Positions 48,901 to 61,000 of a stretch of 64,000 nucleotides of DNA are shown one piece after another. The notes below the pieces were generated by a model. That model made no database searches, was not told the DNA's origin, and saw only the letters and a program-made list of their open reading frames with translations. This DNA comes from Mesaphorura yosii (lineage: Eukaryota; Arthropoda; Collembola; Poduromorpha; Tullbergiidae): the NCBI GenBank assembly GCA_009869945.1, contig WIXG01000001.1:124001-188000 (forward strand), written 5' to 3'. The translations under genes and the position numbers were made by a program. Position 1 is the first letter of the stretch, and each line of letters begins with the position of its first letter.

Positions 48901-49748
48901 TGTCGGAACACCCGGTCGTTTCCCAAACTCCGCGCTGGCTATCGCGATAAAAGTACGGAAATCTTGTGCTCGACGGAAATCCGTGCTCGTCCCAAACTCC
49001 GTAACGGTATCGGGCCCATTGTGTGACCAAAACTTTGGCTGTAAGAAAGCAACGACTACAGCATATCCAATCGAAAACTTGAATTGAAATGTTCAACCAA
49101 CCTTGTTGGCCGAATGGTGTTTCATTCAATTTCTCAAAGAAAGTCAAAGGCAGTTCAATATGACTGCCAATCATCCCACACAGATTTGGGTTTTCGGTGT
49201 ATGGGTCCACGAACTTGTCCGAGATGCGCAGATCGGCAGTGCGGAAAGATTGACTGCAAAATTAATTAATCAGATAATTTTCATCAAGAGCACGGAAGAA
49301 TCTCCCGTCTTTGGCTCTCGAGGGTCTTACATTGTTGCGGACATTGCATTATCGCCGTGTGTAGTGTTCCAGGAGGCCGGAACCAAGATTTCTGCTCGCT
49401 TGATGTAAAATGTACCATTTGTACTTCGATACAAGTGGCCAGAGAAGGAAATGAGCGTGTTCTGAACAGGAGGAAGACAACTTATTAATTCACAGTTCAC
49501 TACTTCTCAGAGTTCATGACTGTCCGATGATAAATTACCTTAACATTTGCTAAATAGCCGACACTGTTAGTTAAGTCCTGATTCGTCTGAATGGCCAGTG
49601 TAATCTCATACCCACCGTCCGCGTTCAATTTGGCAGCGGATGCAACTGAAGTGCAATGAAAACTTAAACCATGCATCAACTGCAACACAACTGAAACAGT
49701 TAGCGCGTAGGAGTTTAGAATGGCCTTGACCTGGAATCTGAGTTTCAT
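45903..49748 (-). CDS. CLCA-like protein C, non-catalytic
   Basis: Twelve exons give about 1005 residues: 49748-49539, 49461-49331, 49253-49102, 49038-48873, 48803-48452, 48387 to about 48245, 48130-47731, 47659-47432, 47351-46719, 46658-46559, 46487-46285 and 46202-45903. It has a signal peptide (LNSYALTVSVVLQLM core), ILVPASWNT, NPNLCGMIG, the Cys/Asn block (FCDETNHNRDAPNRQN), the VWA-like region, LVDDGLG plus EDGIYSG, an acidic Thr/Ser stalk, and a membrane helix at about 971-992 with a short KKR tail. The HEXXH place reads LVTQWARYRY and the VWA metal site reads LVDKGQTQ. In exon 6 the best donor (CA|GTAAGC, 48238) would shift the frame, so I used a weaker donor (TG|GTCAAC). The exon 47351-46719 fuses two exons found in A and B. 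ATG 49748 is the first in frame before the signal peptide. Confidence 0.85.
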
Positions 49749-52700
49749 TTTTATTCCAGATCTTCGATATTTCTTCACGTTTAGCAAAAAATCGAGAGGT
49801 TGTTACCTCCAATTTGAGCAAACGAAGACTAACAAGTACTTCCTGAACTGAAACAATGGCTAATGTTTCGGTGTCCACTTAGTCATTTGCTCGTCGATTT
49901 CAGAGAATAAGTTTATCAGTTATTGGGCTAAGTTTAGCTCAATAATGGAAATCTGCCATCCACCCGGGTACTCACAGATTGCATTACGCTATTAGGCATT
50001 GTATATTTGATTCGTGCTAAGTCCTGAAGGCTTATCTATCAAATTACTCCAAATCTGCACATTACTCATTCGGTATCATCTAATGGAAGATTCGAAACCA
50101 TACATCGACAGATCCCGAACAATCGCGTCAACGAGTCGCGGCCACATTGAAGAATTATGTGGGATTTAGTTGCTGAAAACAAATCTCTGCTGGGGCTGTT
50201 ATCAACCTTTTGACATTTACGAATTCTGCGTTACACATTTGGCAGGAGGAATTGTTTCATGGAATACTCAACAGGACACGATGAAAAGCACCAGCTTGAT
50301 GTTTACTTTCCATCAAGTTGCACGTGGAAAGGTCAACCCATAGCATGAGGCATTTTATTTATGAGTCATAACTTCGCGTGCGATGAAATCACGAAGATAA
50401 GTAATTGATCCAAATGCAATAACCTTGATTCGTATAGGAGCACTACTCGCTTTTCCTTAGGCACTTCTTCGCAAACGCTGATAGCATGGAAATGTATTTA
50501 TACACCAACAGTACGAATTTTATCGGACAATGAGTTTGATTGAGTTTTTCAACTCTTGGGCTTTCTTTCGCGTAGACGCAAGTTGGAGACCTTTGACGAA
50601 CAAATTCCTTCAACTTATTGAAAATAAACACACTTTACTTCAATGTCGCTGACTCTCATGATTCGCTTTTTGTCTTCTCCTTTTTAAAGTACTCCTATCT
50701 CTCTTACACTGCTGCCGAGGCGAGATGAAATTGTTTTAATCGCCACAAAACATGAATTATGACATTTGGACTTGGCTAATATCATAATTAATGTTAAGTT
50801 ATTTTACTTTATATGCAACGGCCGACTGAACAAAACCAAATGTGATGTAAATGGTGTTTAACAATGTTCTCCCATTAAGAATCAGCCAAATTACGTAATT
50901 GTTTAAGCTTGCAGATTCTAAATTCACGGTCTGAAGAGCAAGAAGGCGACGAAGCAAGAGCAAGATGTTGAGCAATTAGTAAATCGATTTGTAATTGATA
51001 TTCTCGAAAATTCCTTTCTTTTGGCGTCACGGGTGATTTGTTGCTAAATTCCAAGAGATTAAGTCACATTCGCACTGGAATAGAATTCGAAGCTTTCGTG
51101 ATTTCAATGACATTGCTTGTACGCATTTGCGACACTGTAGAAGTAAATAGCAGTATAAAAATAACACACAAATAAATGCAAGTGAGGAACAAAAATAAAT
51201 TGGCGCTAATCAAATTCACGCCTTGTTTGCATGCAAGTCGTAGGTTGCGAATTCCATAAATTTAAATTTTGAATTGAATGGATTGGGTCATCAATCAAGA
51301 GTTCCTGTCCATTGACAAGCAGACTGTTACTCATGAACTCCTAATTCACAAGACACGTTCACGCTCCACTCGCATCTATGCTCGAATGAGATGACAGGTT
51401 CAAGGGCTGGCTAACATCCACTAACGAACGTGCATCAGTTTGAAGGACAATGCAATCCTGATCGAGTTTCATGTGTGAGTTTGATGGACAGCATCTGCGT
51501 TCGAATTCGCAATACAGCAAAGACAAATAGAAAGTCCGTACGCAAGGTTGGCGTGAACGAATGTAAGTATTACGTGTCGAAGTTGTATTATTTACAGAAT
51601 AGGAAGCAATTAAAAGATCTGTATCCAGGAAACCGGCACGACCAAATAAAGTGATAAATGAAATGCAGATCACCTTACTCGACTGAAATCACAGCCATAG
51701 CCAAAGCTAAAAGTCGAGATAATGATAAATCAATAACACATGGATAGCTAGTCGTAACTGGCTGAACAGTCAGAAGAGTTGTAAATAAAATCGTGTTAAA
51801 ACGCACGGAGCCATTTAAAGCAGTTATTAAAAAGCAAGCAATCTAAATTACAGGGCTACTCGACTGAACAAAAGGATTTAAATGCTTTTTCACACATCGT
51901 ATTTGCTCTGCACTGCACTCAGTCTTGAATCGTGCTAAATGATTACGTTGCAGGATGCTGAAAGGACAAACGCATCAATCTTCGAGCCGTGGGTCTGTCT
52001 GCATCTCGGTTCCCGCATGAAAAATCGTGCGTCTGCTTGCGGTCGGTCGTGCTTTTTGAAAAAATGCCTCTGCTTTGCGTTCATTGTCGTGTGGTTCGAA
52101 GGTGAGAATTCTCAGACGATTTTATGCAATCATCGTCCGCATTTCATTGCATTCAATTAAAATGGAATTAATTCAATTTACGCCAAATTCCCCACAAGCC
52201 AAAATCAAAAGTGGTTCACTGCTGCATTGTTCCAAATTCCATCCCACCCCAAAAGGCTATGCAAAACTCAAGCCAAGACCCAAATTCGCGAAATTAAAAA
52301 TTCAGCACGAGCACGTAAACGGCAGAAAAGACGCAAGTCGGTCGGTTACGCAACGGAAGGATGCCGCGAGTCGTGGCTGACACTCATTTGTGGTTTGGCT
52401 GCTGCGGGTTTCTCCAATTCGCGCTGGTTTCGGTTTCGCCTCACAAAAATGCACAGCATGCGAGACGGGGACGCTGACAAATTGCCACATAAATGCTGAT
52501 GCTTAATTAAATTCGAACGATATAATTCGCATTCGTCGCCCTGGCTGGCTGACAATGTGCGATCCCGACACTTGAGTCGGGACCGCACATATCGTTAATC
52601 ATCAGTGGCATTGCAAGTCTATTGGTGCAAATTCGCAAATGTAAATATAAACAAATACAATACCAAAGCAGTTTGTGGAAAATATTCTTTTGTTATCTTC

Positions 52701-55700
52701 ATATTGTTCGTGTCATTGTTGCGCAGTACACCAATTCTGTCAATTCAAGCTGGCTTTTAGTCCCTAAACCCAAAAGGCAAGGGTTCAACTCATGCGTAAA
52801 AATATATGTGAAGCAATGATATTATTTGCATAAACACCGCAGATTCAAAAATGAGACGAGCAAACGTACGTAAGTTTTGTATTTAGCCACTCGGAACGCA
52901 TTTGTGTTCTTGAAGCATGTGCTGTTATTTTTGTTTACGTTTCTTGTGTACTGCGCACACAAAAATAAAGTTGCAAAATTGAGTTAAGATGAAACTGAAT
53001 CCTGCAGCGTCACAGAGCATTAAATTGGTATTAACATTAAATTATGCGTAATAAAAAGTAAGTAGGATGAGAATCTAATTCAAGAACTGGTATTCAGTGG
53101 ATTTTTCTTGGTAGGAGCATTCTTAATTTTGCATTTATGAAATTGCTGGTCATAAAATTCCGAGTACTCATGAATTGCGGACGCACTGAAGCCTGACACA
53201 GCATTGCTGATTTGCAGATGAGCAGAGAAACCACAGGGCCCTGATCCAAGACCCAAATTCCTTGACTCTTTCCGAATGAAAGGCAATTTGGTCTGTTGAT
53301 GATATCGCACTCAATCGAGTCAAACATAATAAATCGTTTAATAATTTCTGATCAGTAATTCTGTCTCTGTTTCCAGTCTCTACTCTTGACTTGAGTCATC
53401 TTTACTAAACTTGACGTGCCAGAAATCATAAATCTTGATTAATTATTCTCATTGTATTGTTGCAACGCTGAGCTAGGCACTCGCCACAAAGTCACGACAA
53501 AGTCCGCCATGATGGCGGTGCAATGGCGAGTGGTGACTATTCATTCTGTAATGGATGACGGAATTCCCTTCCTTTCTATTTCATTGTTTTGATGTTCACG
53601 AGACAGGAATTGGAATTATTAATAATCATGTCTGTTAATTGTAATAATGGCGATGACGATCATGTCAAATATGAATCACAACTTACGAATTGCGAATTGC
53701 GATTTTGTGTTTCTGTTCTGTTGAGGAAATGAAATGACAACGCTTTAAATATCTCAGCCGGCTGATTTGACGAGTTGACAGTTTCGAGAATTTTTCATTT
53801 CGAAGACAAAACTCAGACGAGAAGACAAAGGCAGGCACGAATGAAGAAATGAAACAAAAAATCAAATCATTACAGTTTTGCGCTGAGCTTCGTGCAGAAG
53901 GAGGAAATGGTTCGAAAATGCAGACGAAATTCGCGAGCCATTTAACAAATGTCATTTCACATTTTTCGCAACTCATAATCTGACGAACGACCGACTTGCA
54001 ATCTCATTTACATTGTCTTTGTGTAATCAACTAATTGCCTGCCCGTTGAAGTGATTGAAATTTTGATTGTAAACAACGCGAAACGAATCCAAGAAGAAGT
54101 ACGTGACAAACGACAGCGACAACAATGACAGGACCAACTTTGACTCTCACTTTTGTCTTGTTCTCGTGTTTGACAATTTTAGCCAGCAAGCGCAGTTGCC
54201 ATAATCTGCATGTTTAACGTGTAAATTGATGAGTTTCTGGTTTAAGTGGCTTTTGGCTCGTCTCGGTCTCGGAAGTGGATGCCTAATGATAGGAAACAGA
54301 AACAGAAAGTGAAAAGTCATGTACACGCCAGCCTGAGCGACAGGTAAAAGTAAAAGCATTGCGTGACGCCTTGACGAACTTGGTGCACCGAGTCTGGCAA
54401 TTTTGCCTTCAGCTTGGGTGCATTTTCTGCAAATATTTTAGCCACAGCGGCATGATTGCCAACAAATTCACCGCAAGAAGGCAAAGGACAAAGGACAAAA
54501 GTCATCATCGTCGTTTCCTTTATTTATAATTTTTGGCAACCGAGTATGTACAATCCGCGTCGACAAAATTCATTGCTTATTCTAATAGTTAATGCTAAAA
54601 ACTAGTAACAGTAAATAAGAACCTTAACGCTTCAATCAGTACAAGGCGGTAATTGTTTGGAGATTAAGTGAAAATTAAGTACTCAACGCGCAGCGCGTAC
54701 AAAATAACAACATTGTTAGCGTAAGTACATTGCGACATTTCATGGTTGAATAGCTTTACCAGTCAACCTTGTCATGCCCGATCAAAATTCAAATTCAATT
54801 CCGATTCTGCATGGTATTAGCATGAAGTCATTATCATATGTTATTCACGCATCAATACTCAAGTCATAGTCGCAAGTTTTGAATGCTCAACCGTTGATCT
54901 CTGCAATTTGCATATGCCAAAGCAGTCAATTCAAAGTCAAGCCGCACGTTGTTATTGTAGATGATGTGTGAGGTCGGGTCGCGACTCGACACTTGCTTAG
55001 AACAATACCGACCGGCGGCGTGGCGGATAATAAATCATTATCACTCAATCACTTATCACAGTCACTCGTTCAGTCACAAGTACGTCAATTCCAAGCCATT
55101 TAACACGTCAACGTCGTCAGAAGGGCTCACGCAGAGATTTGTTGTGGTATTTGGTAGCTGGTGTACTGCAAAGAGTTGATTAAGCGTCACATGAATCACA
55201 TCACATGTGAAATGTGCGTGGCGCGGCTGGCTTCACAAATCGCATGTGGGCATGCATGCACGGCTTGACAGTCGACAATCAGCAAGATGAACCACAGACT
55301 CTCATTGTGTTGTCTATTACACAAACTCGCAGCTCACAGCACAACAACTTAATCTTCGTTTTGTAACAGTTTCTTCTGTCTTGAGTCTTGTTGACGTTAC
55401 GTTACATTACACCGCTGCAGGTAACGTAATTTGAATGCACTTTCACACGTCCATCACAATTGCCATTGCAATTGCATGCACGCAGCAAGACATTGTTGTC
55501 ATTCGCAGGTGGCTGATGGTTGGTTGAGGCTGACGCTGAGCCGCGATCGCGATTCAAGTTCTTCATCGTACTCACGTATGATATCGGTATCAGGAACAGA
55601 ATTACAATAATACAAATACAATCCGTTGCTCTGCCTTGTGTAACATAACACATAATAACCGTAATGTAATCGACATGCAATTCACGATTCACAATTACGA

Positions 55701-56469
55701 CATTTTTCTCGTACTCGTATTTCACTGTTTACTTTTGCTATTGCGTGATTTATGGCTTTGGCTTTTAACACTCGGCTCTTAATTCATAACTCCCAAGTAC
55801 CATTTCAGCTAATTTTATGTTTTCAACTCACAACTCGCAATTTGATACGGGCACAGGTTGAGAAGAAGGTTCAAGGAGTTTAACATTGGCAACAATCACA
55901 ATCATCACAATTACAATGAGTATCATTACAAGTTACATGATACTCGCAATTACAATTATCGTAATGACTTTGAAACAGATTTACTTCGTGAGCGAGCGGA
56001 TCGTCAGGCAGAGACAAAGAGAAAGAAGTCCCATATTTGGAGAGCGAGAAATTGGAGTCTCAAGTCTCACTGGCAAGACAAGCGTGGACGTCTGGCACAA
56101 AATTCAAGACCTCAATTTCGCAATCACAACTCCAATTCGTAATTTGAAGATAATTACATGAATTATATTTGAAATTGACCAGGACGCTTACGCTGCCAAT
56201 ACTCGACAGCTGACAAAAGAAGGCTAAGGCTATGAATAAGGCAGCTCTAATTCGCCATTCGAGAATACGCCAAAGGTTGACAGTCGCTAAGTTTCACATG
56301 ACATGCACGTTCAATCAAGGGCACACATCAGAATTTGTCCCACAGCTAACACGACCGACGATTTGAGACACAAAGCGAAATTGAAATGTTTACGGAAGCT
56401 GAAGCCGTTCGTTGGTTGAAAATGGCTATTAATTGCTAATTGCAATTCCGCATTGATTCTAAATTAAAT
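49749..56469. other. Long intergenic region with degenerate simple repeats
   Basis: No coding exon is supported across 6.7 kb. The sequence is AT-rich with scattered words built on AATTGCG/CGCAATT (for example at 53685-53705), and AATTACAAT/CACAATCA-type runs near 55890-55960. These look like cryptic simple sequence. The promoter of CLCA-like gene C should lie at the left end. Confidence 0.5.
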
Positions 56470-57951
56470 TCAGTACGATACAGACCAGGAGTACGAGCCA
56501 GGCGTTCTAAGTGAATAGCGCACTGGCCTACGGGCTGGAAGATATCCTCCGTAACTGCTACTGTTTGAGAAATGCTTCGGTCTTCTAAGGCTGTAGGACG
56601 ACGGTCCTTTCAGGCGATTAAATGATGAGCCCTGATGATGTTGATGATGGTGCTGATGGTGGATTTTGACTGGTTTCGGTGCGTGTGTGTGTACTGGCGG
56701 TGGGCCATAAAATGTCGGTCCAGGTCTGTCGCTGTGAATGTCGTCCTCAGGTCCCAGTACGTCGTACTGTGGCAAGTTCAGCTCTGCGCCATACTGTTGC
56801 GATGGTTTGGGCACTGGCGCAGGCCTGTATTGCGGCCTCAGATCCGCGCCATACTGCTGCGAAGGTTTTGGCGCAGGTGGCAGGCCGTACTGCGGCCCTA
56901 CTTCTGCGCCATATTGGGGCGATGGTGCTAATGGCCCGGATTGCCCGAGCGCGACATGTGATCCAGGCAAAAACTTCACAGTTCTTTGACCTTTGACTTC
57001 ACCTAACTGGTGCGTATAGTGGAAATGTGCCACGACAGGGACAACAGGATTTGGACTGCCGTGGTGCACAATTTCAGTCTCAGGGGCCGTGGGTCCATAA
57101 GATGCTGACGGAGGCAATGGCGCGGGCCCCGGTTCCGAGGGGTTATGTGTATGAACATTGTTATCAGGAACAACATGGATCTGTCCGTGTTCGATTCCAG
57201 GATGATGCGCGAGGAAGTTGTACTGGGGCGGATGCTGCTGTTGGTGAAGGTGTGGCGGAGGGAAATAACTCGGTTGGTACGACGGAGGGGGTGGAGGAGG
57301 AGGGTGTTGGGGAGATGGAGCTGGTGGAAGGTATTGTATGGAATTCGCAACTGGTCCGTAAGACACGGATGGCGGGGGTGCAGATGGCGGGCCATAGGAT
57401 ACGGAGGGCGCGGGCGGAGGTGACGGAGCGTATTCTGGCGGTATTTGCACGTGCGGCTGAGGCTGATGCTGCTGCTGTGTTGGCGGATGATTCTGCAGTA
57501 AATCCAGCTGTAAATGCTGGGGCGGTTCCTGATACTGTTGTTGCGGTTGCTTGTACAAATGTGGCTGCTCACGAAGTCGTTGCTGATAAATCATCTCATC
57601 AATGTGCTGCAGCGTTGATCCATAGCGGTTAAAGTCTTCATCCGTGAGAATCAAATTCTGATTGTTGAAATGGTGTCCAGAATTGGGATTCGCTGGTTTT
57701 ATGCTCTGAGGACGCTCGTGCCAGCGTCCAGGATGTGGAAAGCCGTGATGCTCGGCGTACGCATTGCCGCTGAGTGGGCGATCAGTCGGGATAGTTTGTC
57801 GGAAGATTTGTCGCTTCACTCTTGTGTAAGAGTCTAGTTGCCGTTTTTGTGCTTGCACACCTTCCACGTTCGCCGAGTATGAAACTGGCACACTAACTAG
57901 CACTATTACCATTAGCTGTAACAGTACGCTTCGTTTGCCAGATGACCCCAT
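56470..57951 (-). CDS. Secreted Pro/Gln/Tyr-rich protein with furin-type site
   Basis: One long coding exon encodes 493 residues. ATG 57951 follows an acceptor (ACTGAAACAG) at 57961-57962, so the 5' UTR is split by an intron whose donor is near 58041. The N terminus is a signal peptide (SVLLQLMVIVLVSVPVSYS), followed by RVKR at residues 44-47, a furin-type cleavage site. The mature part starts with a non-repetitive His/Asn-rich section (NAYAEHHGFPHPGRWH). It continues with Gln/Pro-rich sequence, VSYGPP repeats, QYGAE/QYGAD repeats (three), a His-rich patch, and a Tyr/Ser/Arg-rich end (TPGSYSWSVSY). Such SYGPP and QYGA repeats occur in arthropod extracellular matrix and cuticle-associated proteins. 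I cannot assign a family. Codon use is balanced and the frame is free of stops, so this is a real gene. Confidence 0.85.
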   Translation of the reverse strand: MGSSGKRSVLLQLMVIVLVSVPVSYSANVEGVQAQKRQLDSYTRVKRQIFRQTIPTDRPLSGNAYAEHHGFPHPGRWHERPQSIKPANPNSGHHFNNQNLILTDEDFNRYGSTLQHIDEMIYQQRLREQPHLYKQPQQQYQEPPQHLQLDLLQNHPPTQQQHQPQPHVQIPPEYAPSPPPAPSVSYGPPSAPPPSVSYGPVANSIQYLPPAPSPQHPPPPPPPSYQPSYFPPPHLHQQQHPPQYNFLAHHPGIEHGQIHVVPDNNVHTHNPSEPGPAPLPPSASYGPTAPETEIVHHGSPNPVVPVVAHFHYTHQLGEVKGQRTVKFLPGSHVALGQSGPLAPSPQYGAEVGPQYGLPPAPKPSQQYGADLRPQYRPAPVPKPSQQYGAELNLPQYDVLGPEDDIHSDRPGPTFYGPPPVHTHAPKPVKIHHQHHHQHHQGSSFNRLKGPSSYSLRRPKHFSNSSSYGGYLPARRPVRYSLRTPGSYSWSVSY

Positions 57952-57960
57952 GCCAAATGC

Positions 57961-58041
57961 CTGTTTCAGTGTTTGAATCTAAGAGTGATAATTTCATAAA
58001 CATGCATTCAAATCAATCAATCCCAGAATGAGAAAAGTTAC
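57961..58041 (-). other. Probable 5' UTR intron of the Pro-rich protein gene
   Basis: On the minus strand the donor (GGAAG|GGTAAC or GGAAGG|GTAACT) near 58041 and the acceptor AACAG at 57961 bracket about 81 bases. The upstream exon would start in the 58.1-58.4 kb region. No TATA box is clear. Confidence 0.4.
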
Positions 58042-61000
58042 CCTTCCAGATTGTGGTGGACTGAGGAACTTTAATTTGTCCCTCAATTTTAGCTTCATTT
58101 TGCGCTGTATTTTGCGGCGTGCCGGCCCTCACAGGAAATTAGAACTAATTACTCGCGGATTTGCTCGAAGAGTTCGGTGATAATCGCCAAGTTTCAGTGT
58201 TCGTTCTCTCATAATTCTTGATGGACTTGTTATTTCTCACTGTCACAGACATTAAAGGAAACCTGAAATCCGATTCACAGGTATGCGAGTGCTGTAGATG
58301 CGACTACATTGCCAAAACCAAATTCCACGTGCTTGGAACGGACAGCAACACACACAAGCTTTAAGAGGGTAATCAGACTGACGCTGGGTGGAGAGTTCAG
58401 TTGATAACGCTGTCGAGTTCGGTTAATCTTCACGACTGACTTAATTTTTAAGACTGACTCTCTTTAAGAAGACGCAGGTACGAATTCTTGAGAATATCGA
58501 CTGTGGGTACTTTGAGCCAACTGCACGCAGTGTATCGTGAATGAAAACGAAATTCACGACTTGCCAAATACAAAGAACTCCTCGCAATAAAGTTAACGTT
58601 AAAACCTCTTTAATAAATAATAAACATTATGTAAAGAACTACTTGCGTGTTATGTTGTACACATCATAAAACGAACGCTGATGCTGGCTGCGAGTCTCAA
58701 AACTAATCACATCTTTGGGCTGCATGCATGCAAGACGTGGCCGAGGCTTAGCATGGGAAGCCAAAAGGGATTTCATGTAAGCCAGCCCAAGCGTCAGCGT
58801 ATTTGTATTCTGGTCATTCAAAATACGAGTACGCGAATTACAACTGCAGCTCGTAAAATAATTACGACTGCAATAGCCGTTGCGAATTGCGATTTGGCAT
58901 TTGGGTCTCGAGTCTCGAGATGATGTGCGTAAATACAAAACGCATTATTGCATCGCAATCGCATCTTGTTATTATTAATGATCCCTGCCATGCGCTGCAA
59001 ATTGCACGCGGGCCTGTGCAATACACAATCCCTGGTGAAGTGAAATTGGAGGATGAGGTCGTCCGAAATTATTGGGCCAAATAAAACCATCCAATTTGCT
59101 AATTCGCGATTCGCAGTCCTCAATTCGCCAATTGCCAATTGCCGCGCCGCAAAAGGTTACGGCGAATGGTTCGAGCGAATAACGAGCTCAATTAATAAGT
59201 TTATAATTAGGCTTTGCGAAATATTGCAATCACATTGGGATTAGTATAACAATAAAATCTGCGCCGTAGTGCGATTGCGACATAGTTTCTGATAATGGCT
59301 CCATTGTAAATGCCAAGTGTCTGTTTACAGGTATGAGCGTCATAAACAAGAGTAATTAGTAGAATTGAAATGAAAAATTGCAGTTTCTTAACTCAAGCTG
59401 TGCGACGTCGGTCGACGAACGACCTTCAATCAACTCATCTCTGATTTGTGGAGTTGTCGAGTTATCTGAACATACGGTCATTGTCGACTGTCATTCTCCT
59501 CAATCTTACTATTGTAATTGCTGGAAAGTTTGTCAAAGATTTTCTTTTAGCACCAAAACAACTGAAATTATTAGTTGTGTGTATTCCTATCACCTTCAAC
59601 TTCGTTCAGAGTTTCAGAGGTATTCCTTTGCAATACTGCCAAATATTCTTACGTAAACTACCGCGTGTAAACTAAAATTTGATTTCAATCTCGAACATTG
59701 GGAGTATTGTTCTCTTTTCTGTCTCTTGCATACGCAAGATGAGTTTACAGTCAGGCAGGGTTCGCAGATTTAAGCTAGTCGGCACAATCTCAGTCTCAAT
59801 CGTGGTTTTCTTTGGATTCAAGACGAGAGCCGAAGTTGCCGACTTCAGCGATTTTATATTTCTAGAATTAGAAAAGCAAAGCCCAAGATTAAGATTTAAG
59901 AGGTAGGCGGCACGGCGGAATTGAAAGTGCAAGTGCATGCTTCGTAATAATGATGATTCAGAAATAATAACGGGAATCACAATTGCATTGCCGTGGATAA
60001 TAATAATAACAGACAAGCACACAGTTCGCCTCGTGTACCTGACTTGCATCTCGGCAGCAGCAGCAGCAAGAGAAATTATTACTCTCAAATCCCAGATTCA
60101 AAGCAGGAAATCAGGATAAAAATAAAGTAACACAAAGGGATTAAGAGCCTGGTTTAAACTGAATCGCAGACGCGACGTGATGTCCATTTTCATTAAGAAG
60201 CACAATGCGATGCGAGATGCAAACGCAAAATCAATCCCCACTTCAATTTCAGTAATTCAATCTGAAGCCAACGACACGACGTGTTATTACCAGATTAAGA
60301 GCACAAAGGCTTGTGGTCGGCGTCTGCACGCACACCTGCTGTTGATTTTGTCCATTTTTGGCCAAAATTATTGCCAAAATCGCGAAATCTCAAAATGCGA
60401 ACGAGAATTCGTTTAATCTGATTTCTATTGTACTGCGAATCGCATCTCGTGGATTGTATTGATGCATTTAATTGAGGAGAGTGTAATTTGCGCTGCACTG
60501 CACTGCATCACGATCCCGCCTTGAGACTTGACTGCAATCAAGAAGGCAAAGGAACGAGAATAATGTGAGATTAGCCTCATGCGCGCCTGTCAGATGAAAT
60601 ATATTTCCAAATGATAGCAAACATCAAGTCCTTTTACGTTCTGCGAGAATGAAGTAATTTAAGTAATTTTGATGAACTCGAGACGAGACTCGAACATGCA
60701 CTTTTGTGGTTGTGGTTTCTTTTTTTTGTTCTGGGACTAAATTGTGAGAAAAAATCTTCGTAATTGTGTGAGTGCGATTCAATTTAGTCGTACTCGCACC
60801 CATTCGTGTTTTACACCAAAACACCAACAGGCTGCAGCAGGTTGAAGCCAGTTTCCTTAATTTATGTCTAGCTTCCACGCATAGAAAACTTTAGTGCAGC
60901 TTTGCAGCACCTAATGCTAGTGTTTATTACATAATCACTGTAATTATAAAATCATGTTCATACTTCACACACGTTGAAAGTATTAAAATGACACGACTTT

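Noticed and set aside
57003-57632. Long frames of 189 and 201 codons overlapping the Pro-rich gene on both strands
   Set aside because: They lie over Pro/Gln/His-codon repeats that keep other frames open; only the 493-codon frame has a signal peptide and sensible start and end.
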